This document shows positions 52,440 to 63,155 of a stretch of 64,000 bases of DNA, piece by piece. Position 1 is the first letter of the stretch, and each line of letters opens with the position of its first letter. Origin of the DNA: Ctenosaura bakeri (Eukaryota; Chordata; Lepidosauria; Squamata; Iguanidae); contig CAOLHI010001283.1 in assembly GCA_948474755.1 (NCBI GenBank), positions 434,001 through 498,000 of the forward strand, given 5' to 3'. The position numbers were made by a program, and so were the translations under genes. Below the pieces are notes generated by a model that saw only the letters and a program-made list of their open reading frames with translations, was not told where the DNA came from and searched no databases.

Positions 52440-53480
52440 CTGTCAGCAATGAGGTTTAGCCACAGTTCCAATAACATCTGTACACATTCTGAGTCTCCTC
52501 GGGGTTCATCTTTAATTATCTGAACAGTGTCCAGTCTACCATCATGGCCAGATGTTGCGTACATGTGGGCCATGCAGAGCTGGAGTCAAACGAAGAGTGT
52601 GATTTAAAATACAAACAGCAAAAACCCAAACCTTACCTTTTGACATGCTTCTTCTTAGCAAGGTCATAAACTCTCATGCTTATTTCATTTTAAAGACTGA
52701 AGCCAAGTGTCTGGTGTTTACTTGGCCAGAAGTTTTGTCTGGCCTAATGCAAATCAGGCCTTAACTGGTTCTGGCACTGAGGGGAACTGATGAGGAAGAA
52801 AAGTAATCATAACCCATCATCAGAAGTGCTTTGTTGGGTATGAAGAGCAACTTCCTCTTGCTTGTCCAAATTATCTCCAGGAACATTTCCTCCAAGTTAA
52901 ACAATTTCAGAGAAACTGAAACGCCTGCTTAATTTCACTCACGGACAGTTCCCCAGTCCCCCTCCTGTTGTGGCTCGCTCCAATGTATCAAAGTTAAATA
53001 TTTAAAAATGTATTTATCTCGTTGCTATGGCTTTCCTACTCACCCGTCAGACACATGATCCATCAACAATGACAATTGAATAATACATGGATTTTTAATT
53101 TTTAGACATGGGGTCACAGATTCCTCTCATCATATTATTCTATTCCCTTCCTTGCCCATTCCTCCTGTCCCCAACTTCTGAGTGTGTTGTGAAGAGAAAA
53201 ATGTCTGATCTGTAAACCTGCAGCTAAGTGAACTAACGCCACAGATGGCCTGCAGAGATTTCATACATGCTGCAGTTCATTTACGCAAGAAGAATAACAA
53301 TAATAATAATTATAATAAAAAGTTGGAGGGGGGATGACCCATAACTCTCCTCTCTTGTGGTTATTATCAGCGACAGCTGATCAGACAGTATTGGGTTTAC
53401 TGGCGTTCTACCCTCTACTATTTCCTAAATTTGTATGACTCATCATTTAACATTCTTGAACTTTCAAAAATAGCACATTA
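52440..53480. other. Repeat-poor stretch, candidate conserved noncoding DNA
   Basis: About 1 kb without the repeat signatures seen elsewhere, apart from a short AATAAT run at 53296-53316. It contains balanced, non-decayed-looking words such as CCAATGTATCAAAGTTAAAT, AACAATGACAATTGAATAAT and ATTTGTATGACTCATCATTT, which include TCF/LEF-like TCAAAG and AP-1-like TGACTCA. Conservation was not tested. Confidence 0.3.
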
Positions 53481-54046
53481 AAGTCCATGGCACCTAAGAA
53501 TTTATTGACATGACCTGAGGTTACAATCCCTTTTTCCTACTCCTGATATAAACTACTGCTGTGAACTGATTGTGTTTTGGGAAGGGCTCCTGCATTCCAT
53601 CATCACTTTATCTCCCTGTCAAGACATCTCTGTGTCTTAGGCTGCTGTTAAAATCACAGGAGCAGAGCTATGGAAAAGGTGGTAACCCTCCATCAGGGAT
53701 GAAGGATGTGTCACCCTCCACATATTATTAGACAGTGACTTTTGGTATCTCTCACTATTAGCTAAACTGGTAGATAGGAGATAAAATCCAACATCTATAG
53801 GGCTGCATTTTCCTCCAACTTATGCCATAGTGATTGTGGGATGGGATGGGAAATTTGTGGTCTTTGTGGTGCCACAGTCCCAGGACTCAGGTGCAAACAC
53901 AGACAGTGCCCTCCTCAACAGCCACAACACAAAGGCTTGAACAGGACAATATTTACTACAGCAAGTCTAGATGAAAAAGGGAGAGTCCATAGACTCAGAG
54001 CATTTATATTAAGAAGACATATTAATTAGGCAAACAGCTGGGGGAG
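53481..54046. other. No recognisable feature
   Basis: Nothing recognised. Confidence 0.4.
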
Positions 54047-54310
54047 CAGTGGTGTAGCTTGGTGCAAGCGGGGTGGGGGCAGTCGTGGGTGGAGGGGCAT
54101 GGGTGGGGTGACAGTGCATGTGAGTGGGGCAATAGTGCATGTGAGTGGGGTGATGGTGTGTGGGGGCAGGGTGGCGGTGCCTCCCATGTACTGATACCAC
54201 TCACAAGTGTCAGCACATGGGGGGGCAGGCAAGGAGTGGTGGTGCCTCCAAAAAAGTGATGCCGAGGGTGCACCACCCCATTGTCCTCTCCCTCCATCCC
54301 TAAGCCACTG
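54047..54310. mobile_element. Small hAT element with internal minisatellite, 264 bp
   Basis: CAGTGGTGTAGCTTGG at left and TAAGCCACTG at right; TGGGGGAG before and TGGGGGAA after (7 of 8), an hAT-type 8-bp target duplication. Inside, AGTGCATGTGAGTGGGGCAA repeats with a period of 21 bp (54112-54155), within GTGGGG-rich DNA. Confidence 0.85.
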
Positions 54311-55904
54311 TGGGGGAAGCTCTTAGTCTATAAATTCAGGGGAGGGGATGGGGAGAAATCTGTTGCAGATAACTGGGGTCACTGGTGGAAGCAATGTGTC
54401 CTATGTTCAGATTTCTAACTTATGTTCCTGAAACCTTGACCCTCGCCTTGTGTGCTGACTTCACCACTGGACACTCCTTTGAACTGTCACTCTGAATTTA
54501 TTACTGCCGAAACAACAAATGTTAATTGGCTGACCAACTGTTGTAAACTTTGTTCATAGCTACTGATGAAGATTCTAATTAGTGAGCTGTGAAACTTTGC
54601 TGTTGCTGGCATAGGACAGTCTTCCAGATATTGTTGATCGGCAATGTCGATTATCCCTTATCACTTTCAGTATGTTGTCTAGGGCCATTGCGAGGCTGGC
54701 TGTTAGACAAAGAGGCACAACTGTCTCAGATGAAGGTACTGGGGCAGAGGGCAGTGGCTATCCCACAAGTGTTCCTCCTGAGTCCCCTGGCTATTTATTT
54801 TTTATTGCAGAAGAGACCTGTTTGTATCACATAGTCTGTCCTGAACTCTCTAAACTAGCCTGCTGCTCTAGGAGTGCTCAACAACATTGTCCCACTGCAA
54901 GTATTGACATAAGAGTCAATTGCTAGTCTTTTTCGCTTCTGTACATGGAATGGTGTGGAGGCACCATTTTGTCTCAAGCATCCAAATGTTGCCAAGCCCT
55001 CGGCTTATGAAAGTTGAGGCCCAATAATATCTGGAGGGCTATGCATTCTCCATTCCTGCCACAACCCTTCACATCAGGGATGACAGCAAGAGAGGGCAAA
55101 ATCATTCTACTTCTCCTCCTAAGGCACCTCTTTAGCAGCAGAGATGTGGTGAATTGATGGGAGTCAAAATTATGTACATATCTTTTAATATAATGCCAAA
55201 GGATGCATAATTCTGACTCTGTGTGCACTGCTCAGTCCTATCAGGTGAAATAATTGCATACACATCTTCCTTCACCTAATGAAATTGTGAGAAAGCATGA
55301 GCAGTATTATGCTGGAAAACACTTCTGAACATGTTGAGATGACCATTATGTGTTGTGTTTCTAGGTGGGCTGTACAGCACAAAGTCTGGAGTGTGACATC
55401 AGGAACAAGGAGGTCTCAGGCATGCACTTTCACCTTCAATCTTCTCAACTTATGAGGCCCTGAAGGCCCCCATCAACAGAAAATTTACTTGCTTGACCAT
55501 GCATGTTGTGGAGGATTATCAATGTGCCATCAGAAATATGAGATCAGTGGAGGTCCAAAACTGTGGCACTGACACCCTTCCCATTGGCTACCAGGTCCAA
55601 TACTGCTGGACACCAGGTTGCACCCATTACGCTTTTGCATTGGTATCTGGTTGACCATCCAGGGCAGCCTCAAATTTTGTCTAAGCAACAGTCCGTCTAT
55701 CTGCTTCCGAGCTTGTACCCTGCTTCTGAATTTTCCAGTTCATGTTGGTTTTTTTGCCAACCCGTAACTTCTTGTTTTCTCCTTTGAATAAACTCCTTTC
55801 TGGCTAGTGTTTCACTTGATTCTGGATTCAATTCTTCTCTAGGACCAGCTGCTATTGTTCAGTGGTCATCTCACTTCTGATCCTGGCTCTTGTCCAAAGC
55901 CCTA
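54311..55904. other. No recognisable family
   Basis: About 1.6 kb unclassified. Short frames at 54589-54926 lack domains. Confidence 0.35.
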
Positions 55905-55995
55905 GAAAGTTATTTCTTGAACTACAGCTCCCAGAATCCTTCAGACAGAATGGGCATCTACTATGGTGGATGGGGGAATTCTGGGACAGTATCCC
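55905..55995. repeat. Interspersed CTACAGCTCCCAGAATCC element
   Basis: GAACTACAGCTCCCAGAATC with GGGGGAATTCTGGGACAGTA facing it. Confidence 0.55.
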
Positions 55996-56810
55996 CAGAA
56001 TAATTTTTCCTGGCTTTGCATCTCATCTTAGCTTGCTTCCTGCCCCCTCTTGTTGCTTGCTGCAGCTCTCCTGCTGCCTCAGTCCACTTTGCAAAGATTT
56101 TTAAAGTATTTCATACCTGACACAAGGAAAATCTTGGAAAGGTGTATTTTTAAATCCCATAGATACCTACATCTGATCACAAGAAGAGATAGATATATAG
56201 ACTGTGCAGCCACAATGGTTCCAGAGTAACCCCATGGTTCCAGAGTAACCCCATTTTGGGTGGAATTGCTGCTGTTTGGATGCCCATTTGGAGCCAAAGC
56301 AGAGCAGTATCTTATAAAGTAAGGCGTTGCTTACACCGCATAGAAGTGCCATTGTGTGACTTGTAAAAATGATTCAATATTTTTTCTCATTTCACATTTT
56401 TCCTGTACCTTATTATTATTATTTTTGCATAATTTAGAAAACAAAGGCAAGGATCATTATTTATTCCACAGTTTTATGCCTGATTGTCTACTCCATTTGA
56501 CTTCTGAAGTCTCTTTTTTGTGTGTGTGCTCTCAAGTCATACTGCTACCCTAAGGAGACAGGTTTCTCTGGGTTTGTTATTGCCTTCTTCACTATCATCA
56601 AGAACAGAGCAGAAATATAGGATGAGTGACACTTGGCTTGAAAGCAGTCCATGTGAAGAGGATCTATAGGTTTTAGTAGACCACAGACTAAACATGAGCC
56701 AATAATGTGATGAGGAGGCCAAAAAAGCCAATGCCAATGCAATTCTGGGTGCTCTGATCCAGCTGCTCACTATTAAGGTGGGATTGGAGGGTTCAGACAA
56801 TGATGTTACT
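55996..56810. other. Unclassified; small duplication
   Basis: GGTTCCAGAGTAACCCCAT occurs twice in direct repeat (56217 and 56235), period 18. No other feature. Confidence 0.5.
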
Positions 56811-56813
56811 CAG

Positions 56814-57035
56814 GGACCTTCTGCACTACATAATTATTGCACTATAATTCCACTTTAACTACCCTGGCTGCCTCCTATGGAATCCTGGGGGTTTTAGTCT
56901 TGGGAGGTACTGGAGCTCTCTGGCTGAGAATTCTAAATATCACTCCCTAAACTGCAAATCCCAGCATTCCATAGAACAGAACCATGGCAGTTAAAGTGGA
57001 ATCATAGTGCAATAGTTACGTAATGTGGAAAGGCC
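56814..57035. mobile_element. MITE family B, full length
   Basis: GGACCTTCTGCACTACATAA ... ATTCCACTTTAACTACCCTG at left, CAGTTAAAGTGGAATCATAG ... AATGTGGAAAGGCC at right, centre GAGAATTCTAAATATCACTC. Flanks CAG and CAT agree at two of three sites. Confidence 0.82.
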
Positions 57036-57085
57036 CATGGCCACCCATTTGTAATATATATAATATATAAAAAAATATAAAATCA

Positions 57086-57206
57086 TAACAGCAACAACAG
57101 CAACAACAACAACCATCATCTATATTTTTCATTGGCTACTTAGTTACCCATATGTAACTAAACAGCCACTGAAGAATGTAGATAGCTATTGTTGTTGTTA
57201 CTGTTA
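57086..57206. repeat. Long imperfect inverted repeat
   Basis: Left arm AACAGCAACAACAACAACC ... CATTGGCTACTTAGTTAC and right arm GTAACTAAACAGCCACTG ... GTTGTTGTTACTGTTA are complements across a CCATAT centre, about 55-60 bp per arm with some mismatches. Confidence 0.75.
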
Positions 57207-58185
57207 TTATTATTAACTATGTGCTGCTGATTGGAAGTAATAATATCACTAGGTAGCTCCCAGGTTTTCTGAATGATTCCCAGCAGGCAGGCAGCCAGTC
57301 CAGTCTGCTCCCTGTCTCCATTTTCACTTCATTGCGTTATCTGTTTGGAAGTCAGGGAGTCCCAGCAGATTGAACAGGCCATCCATCATTTCCAGTTGCA
57401 TAGTATGATTTTGATTATGATTATTTTTATCATCAACAGTCGAAGAGGGGAAGAGGGCAAGTCACATTAAAAGTTCATGGAGGCTTTCTTTTGGTTCAAC
57501 TGACAGCCTTAAGGGGGAATTCACAGAAACAAAAAAGACAGGCAGCAGCTAAATGGTTTTTTAATATTATTTATACAGTCAAACTATCAATCAGGAAACA
57601 TTCAGGGAAAAGATTATCTCTCCTTTTACTTGCTTGTACATTAAAAAAAGGGGGAAAAATGAGGCATGAAATCCTTAGAGCATTTATAATGTACAGCAGA
57701 TGGGAATAATACATATTTATGGACACTGTTAACCACATCTCTCCCACATTATTCTGATGGAGTACATGCGTACACTTGGAGAGGAAAAAAAAACCTGAAC
57801 AGCCCATTAGGACAATTTATGAACAACGCTGCCACTGAGGGAGCTGTAACAAGAGGTCTGTAGCCAGTATAGTGCAGCCCTTCTGATACCATCTGTTTGG
57901 TGTATTCATTGAAGAAGATTATATTACAATCCACAGTAATGCCACAAATGCTACACTGAAACTAGATGAGCCTTCAGTTTCATTCTGCTTGAGCAATACA
58001 GGTTTATTGTGAGTGCTTTTCCACAGTCAGAAGTAGACACTTGCCTTCACAAAGCCATTTAGGATAAATAAAAGAAAATGTCTGTCCGTCTGTCTCTCTA
58101 GAATAGCAGCCATAACCCATTGGCATAGCATATTAGACCACCTCAAAATTGGACAGAGTATTTTTGGTCATTTTCCATGCAGCCG
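57207..58185. other. No recognisable feature
   Basis: Nothing recognised. Confidence 0.4.
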
Positions 58186-58423
58186 TGACAAGTTTCAGGT
58201 CAAAATCCTAAACAGGGGAGTTGCTAGAAGCAAAAAGTGGGGTGCTATTACTCATTGGGACATCTTGGTAGGCACTCTCAAGTTTGAAAGTGGTTTTTTG
58301 TTGTTTTATTTTTTATTTTCGTTTTGTTCTGCTACTGCCCAAATTGCAGTAACCAGTTTCCAATTAAAATTCTGAATAGGGGAAGTTGTAGAAACAAAAG
58401 GGGGAGCTGCCATAGCTCACTGG
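58186..58423 (+). repeat. Diverged direct duplication, two units
   Basis: ACAGGGGAGTTGCTAGAAGC ... ATTACTCATTGGGAC (about 58190-58262) and ATAGGGGAAGTTGTAGAAAC ... ATAGCTCACTGGGAA (about 58345-58427) align in order, period about 160 bp. Confidence 0.6.
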
Positions 58424-58444
58424 GAAATTATTTTGAAATGGGTT

Positions 58445-58870
58445 GGAAAATTGCTGAGATTCCCGAAGCAGGAAAAAAAGATGGGGAAACAGGAGAGGGC
58501 TAAGGCACTGTTTAAGGTGGGTAAGAAAATAGGAGAGCATTGTCTGGGGTAGTGTTGGTAAGATTCCTGCAAGTGAGAAATGGTGAGGGGAATAGCAGGT
58601 TGCATGGACTGAGGAGAGTATATTAGGTATTTGACCTGAACAGTATCAACAGAATTCAGCTAGAAAACAGAAGAGGGCTATCTGAATCACTGCTGCTCAG
58701 ATTTCTGAAGCAGAGAGAAAAATTCAGAAAAACAGGAGATGGTTGTGACTGCTAAATTTCCAGAGGTTAAAAAGGGAGGGAGGCAGGGAAATGGGAGAGG
58801 GCTCTTGGAGGGACTGTAGATAAAATTCCCAAGGTTAAGCACTTTGATTCTTATAGGAAGGGGGTGAGGA
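58445..58870 (+). repeat. Degenerate GGAGAGGGCT minisatellite, period about 60 bp
   Basis: Units start at about 58491, 58531, 58594, 58669, 58734 and 58793, each with A(G/A)GAGAGGGCT-like DNA. Most have a GATT(C/T)C(C/T)GAAG-like block followed by A/G-rich sequence. Spacings 40, 63, 75, 65 and 59 bp. Confidence 0.65.
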
Positions 58871-59033
58871 ATGGACTTGGGCAGTTCCAGATATACTTCA
58901 GCTAGTGAGAAATAGAATGAATCTTGGAACGTCAACCTAGGAGGTGATATATGCATTGGGAATCTAACTCATCTGCCTTAAATCTCTTCTGAGTGCCCTG
59001 TTTGCCCAAGCACTCTGGATTACTTTGGAACTA

Positions 59034-59200
59034 GCGCAATGTAGCGGTTAGAGACTACTGGACTGAGACTTGAGGGAGTTCTTGTTCCCACTGAGCCATG
59101 AAATATACTGAAAGATCATGGGCCAGTTGCTTTCTCCCAGCCTGATGTACCCCATTGGACTGTTGCAAAGATCAAGTAGGGAAGAGGAGAGCCATGTGCA
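59034..59200 (+). mobile_element. tRNA-derived SINE, second type
   Basis: GCGCAATGTAGCGGTTAGAG, CTGGACTGAGACTTGAG, then ATGGGCCAGTTGCTTTCTCC and CATTGGACTGTTGCAAAGAT. Same plan as 23238-23399. Confidence 0.6.
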
Positions 59201-59526
59201 GCAAAAATAAAGGTATCACTGTCACTCATAAAATTAATCACTAAAGTTGATGCTAATGGATTGGTTGGGGCATTTTGGAAGCTGTATTCAAAAAAGCAGC
59301 ATTTATATACTCTGAGCTAGAAATTCAGTTCAATTCATTAGAAATTGTGAGTGAACATACATTTGCAGAGTCATGTTTCTTGGTAATTGTATACCATTTT
59401 TTCTGGTTGGAACTTCAGCCTACGTTCCATCTTCATGAAAACACTAGAGCAGGAACAAAAATTTCCTGCAGAACTTTGACATGAGATGATGTCCTTTTGT
59501 TTTTTCTTATTTGCTAGAGGTAGTTC
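59201..59526. other. No recognisable feature
   Basis: Nothing recognised. Confidence 0.4.
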
Positions 59527-59712
59527 CAAGGGTGGTAGGTGGCTTCCATGTCATTGGGGAAGTGAATCCACTCCAGGTTTTAGTTTGAACTTCACCAGAG
59601 CTTTCCAAGGTGTCCAAAACAGGAACAGTGCCTTAACCAACTCTTTCAAAATTCAAATAAAACTCACAGCAGACTCACCCTCCCATTCCTATGGGAGATA
59701 TCAGCTGTCACT
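59527..59712. mobile_element. Palindromic GTGACAGCTGG MITE (family E), copy 3
   Basis: GGTGGCTTCCATGTCATTGG at left, GATATCAGCTGTCACTGAT at right, centre TTTTAGTTTGAACTTCACC and AGCTTTCCAAGGTGTCC. Matches 24161 and 31483. Confidence 0.72.
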
Positions 59713-60969
59713 GATAGGACAGTTAAGCTTCTGAGAAAAGACTAAAGGATCTCAACAGCACCAAGGAGTAATGCTCAGGCCTGACCATAATATAAGTATA
59801 ACCACTCCTTCTCAGTGATTGCACTGGGTTGGTGCTTAGAGAGAAAAGATTTGGGTTAAATAGGAGGATTTTTGTGATGCTAAGACTAGTCTGGCAGCAA
59901 AAGGATAAACAGCCATCTGTGACACCATTTTGTTATTTTTTTTTTTTTAAAGTAGAGCTGTGATTCTTGAAATGAAGAGGCACAAGTAGATTTCTCTATG
60001 CCTATCAGAATTTGGAGGCTCCATGCATTTTATTTATTTAATTATTTAATTTATTAAATACCCTCTTATTTGGGCACGCATTGAGCAGTTAACAGCTGAA
60101 TCATTCAGTTTTGTTCCGCATCTTTACTATATTTTGTATACCTTACTAGCATATATACTGGGCATTGCCTGGGATTTTATTTTCTCTTAGGTAACACTTG
60201 TTAGAAATATCTTAGGAATTACCTTACCTTACCTTAGGAATTAGATGCAGTTGAAATACACAGATTTGAGATCATGTGTCTCCAATTTCCCAATCTGTCC
60301 TGTCCGATATGTGTAACTTTTCCCCATATTCCCCAATCCAATCTGTATTCAGAGTTATTAACATACACAAGTTGGGTTCCTGAGGGAATACACTGCCTTC
60401 CTCCTCCTTGTTTCTGGGCCTCATCTCCATAGCAACCAGCCTTGAAAATTTTGGTTGCCCATTGGTTCATTGGTTGCCTTTGGCTTTTTTTTTTTTGGTA
60501 GTTCTACAACATCTATACTGTACCACATGTGTGGTTGTACCAGAGATTTTTATAAAGGCAATGTTACAGTGGAAACTTTATTTTCAGTCCCTATTGCTCC
60601 CCAATATGGATTTTGACTTGGTTCACAGCAGCTGCACACTGGGTTGATGCTTTTATTGAGCTATTGAGCATAAACCTGAGATCCTTTTCATGCTGAGTTA
60701 CTATTAGTTCAATTTTATCAGCATGTACGAAATATTAGGCTGTTTTTGACCTAATGTACCTCACTTTTCACTGCTTTATACAGAAGCACACCTGACATTT
60801 TGGATATATCTCCCTGAAGGGCTTTGCAATCCTGTTTTTATCACTTAAAACAATTTGGTGTCATCAATAAGCATGGCCATGTCACCGCTCAGTCAGAACT
60901 CCTTATAATTTATGAATGACTTCAATAACTCTGTTCCCAGTTATGATTCTTGGAGGATTCTACTTCTTA
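59713..60969. other. No recognisable family
   Basis: TTTATTTA-type A/T stretch at 60028-60060. Nothing else recognised. Confidence 0.4.
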
Positions 60970-61124
60970 GGCCTTTCCACACTAGGCTGTTATAGTGCTA
61001 TTATTCCACTTTCAACATGCTATGGAATCCTGCAGTTTGCATTTTAAGGAGGGACATTTAGAGGGCCAGAATTTTACAGGATAGTGGAATAATAGCACTA
61101 TAACACTGTAGTGCAGAAATGGCC
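60970..61124. mobile_element. GGCC-ended MITE (family A), TTA target duplication
   Basis: GGCCTTTCCACACTAGGCTG at left, CACTGTAGTGCAGAAATGGCC at right, TTA on both sides (60967-60969, 61125-61127). The right arm has lost part of its inner segment. Confidence 0.88.
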
Positions 61125-61639
61125 TTACATCCCTCTATTCAAGAACTATTCCTTTAACTCAAGAGCAGGAATCATGTAGCCTGTGGGCTTCTTGCAGCCC
61201 TTGGAAGTCCAGTTCGGCTCCTAAAAGCCTGGCAACCATCCAATTATTTTTATCCAAAAAAGTTGTTTTTCAGCTGAAAACACACCTCTGAAGAATTAGC
61301 AAAAAACTTTTGGGCCAATACATGGTGTTTTGGGGGGCTTCACACCACAAAACAACCACTCCCTCAAATAACCTGAGAGGTAACCAAAGGTGGTGTGCCA
61401 TTTCTTCCAACCATCCAGACTGGTGGCCACAATAATGCCTTGTGGCCCACTTGAACTCTGTGCTAAAAATTAGATGATGTGGCCCTCCAGATTCTAGCCA
61501 TGCTCACCCCAATTTTACTCTAGTTTTTATTTTTGATTCTTTAACAAGTTACAAGTTCATAAGAGTACCTCTCCTCTTATCCACACCTACCAGCTTTTCC
61601 ACAACTCTTTGGAAAAATATGATCATGCCCAGTAAATTG
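61125..61639. other. Possible hAT fragment; not resolved
   Basis: GATGTGGCCCTCCAGATTCT near 61477-61496 resembles the end of a GGCCCTCCAG-type hAT. No partner end found. Confidence 0.35.
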
Positions 61640-61815
61640 GAAGGCAGTAGGAAATGAGGAAGAGACCACGTTACACATGGGTTGACCTACTCAAGGATGC
61701 CACAGCCCTGAGCTTGCAAGACCTGAGCAGAATGCTGACTGGAGCTCTCAGACGTCTCTCATTCATAGGGTCACGCTAAGCTGAAGCCAACCTGGTGGCA
61801 AATAATCACAAAATA
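61640..61815 (+). mobile_element. Bov-B LINE 3' end, plus strand
   Basis: GCTTGCAAGACCTGAGCAGA, CTCTCATTCATAGGGTCACG and CTAAGCTGAAGCCAACCTGG, then GGCAAATAATCACAAAATAA: a Bov-B 3' terminus. Confidence 0.7.
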
Positions 61816-62690
61816 ACCACTGCCCTTAGGGTATTTAAGGCCAAAGTACTATCCCTATTGTTATTCAGCATCTCTATCTGGATTTTAGGCTTTTCCAAGG
61901 CTATCAAATAAATACTTTCAGCGTTTTTGCAGTGATTGTTTGGTGTACCTACCTGTGTGCCATCAGCAGCACTTCTGCTTGAAGCAGGTATTTCATCTGT
62001 GGAATGCACAGCTTGGCTATGGGCATTAAGATACTGGCTTAAATTTTTTTATTCAAAACTTGAATTTGGCTACATACACCTTTTGCCAACAGATAATTAT
62101 CAAAGTCAGTGGTCCAAAGCCATCAATGATAAAGTATAAAGATTAGGCTTTTCCAATGCCTTTCTTTCTACCCAAGATTTGGTCAAGGTTAAATTGATCC
62201 TCGATCACTGTATTAAATATTTGGATATACAATACCGGGTATATGTTGCTTGTATTTCCTGTTCTCCAGTCCATCTGGGACTGTCATTTAATAGTGAGAG
62301 GGGTGCAAATTATTTGGATAACTTGACTATCATCAAATATCATAGGGTTTTTGCCAAAGCCTGTTTTAACATTATACCATCAACCCTTCTAAAAGGTCGT
62401 TTTCAGGGAATTCCTTATAAAGAGCGGTTTTGTCCCTGGGTGATGGCTCAGTAGAGTCCTTATCTCATGCAATTCTTTTTTGTAACTTTTACCGAGACGA
62501 TAGACTCAGATTAATTTCATCTCTTTTAAATAAATTACCTGGCAGTTCCCCTGAATGGCATCTGGCCTATCTGCCAGGAGACATAAAGAAATCTATAACA
62601 GAAACTGTTGCAAAGTTTCTTCTTGCTGCTGGTAATACTCCTAAAAATATGATTAAGATATTTGTAATACGTTGAGTCTGTGATTATAAG
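61816..62690 (+). pseudogene. LINE ORF2 C-terminal region, degraded
   Basis: Consecutive frames translate as FGVPTCVPSAALLLEAGISS and AWLWALRYW, then LVKVKLILDHCIKYLDIQYR, SFNSERGANYLDN, RVFAKACFNIIPSTLLKGRF and IPYKERFCPWV, then GDGSVESLSHAILFCNFYRD and SITETVAKFLLAAGN. The CPxG...ESLSHxLLFCxFYRD block is a Cys-His C-terminal motif after the reverse transcriptase of several vertebrate LINE clades. A stop near 62137 and a frameshift near 62450 make it a relic. Clade uncertain. Confidence 0.75.
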
Positions 62691-62938
62691 CTTCCTTTTG
62701 GTTTGTCTGTTCTCTGCTCTGTTTTAAACACTTTTTTCACAATGGATCTCCCATGTTTTTAATGGTCCATGATTCCCTAATTAAGAATGCTTGAATGACT
62801 TTCTTAATCATAATACGTACCCCATGCTTTATGTTTTTTTTAAGATCCATGTTTAAATCCTTTTTGTTTTAACAATCACGCTTTTAACTTTTGTACCAAC
62901 TACGTTGTGATTGTTTTATTGGGTCTGTGACTGTATAA

Positions 62939-62940
<2 letters not shown>
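62691..62940 (+). mobile_element. 3' UTR of the LINE relic
   Basis: T-rich non-coding DNA between the end of the LINE frame and the TATC array, consistent with a LINE 3' UTR. Confidence 0.55.
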
Positions 62941-62986
<46 letters not shown>

Positions 62987-62987
62987 A
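62941..62987 (+). repeat. (TATC)n array at LINE 3' end
   Basis: About eleven uninterrupted TATC units following GACTGTATAATATC. It may be the LINE's own tail, since several LINE clades end in short tandem repeats. Confidence 0.92.
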
Positions 62988-62999
62988 CAAAATAACCAA

Positions 63000-63155
63000 G
63001 TTTCTTCTGCCACTTCACTCCATGCATCTGATGAAGAAGACTTAAGTCTGTGAAAGCTTATGCTGCCAACTTCTTTCTCTCAGTTAGTGTCAAAGATGCT
63101 ACAGGATCCCTGAATAGTAATCCAGACTAACATGGCTGTGTCTTTGAAGCTTCTT
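63000..63155 (+). repeat. Widespread amniote GATGAAGAAG...AGCTTATGC repeat
   Basis: CATGCATCTGATGAAGAAGA, TCTGTGAAAGCTTATGCTGC, then AGATGCTACAGGATCC and CCAGACTAACATGGCTGTGT. The order of blocks matches a repeat common in reptile genomes. Class not assigned. Confidence 0.6.

Noticed and set aside
54009..54297. His/Pro/Thr-rich frames on the minus strand
   Set aside because: Translations of the GTGGGG minisatellite inside a hAT element.
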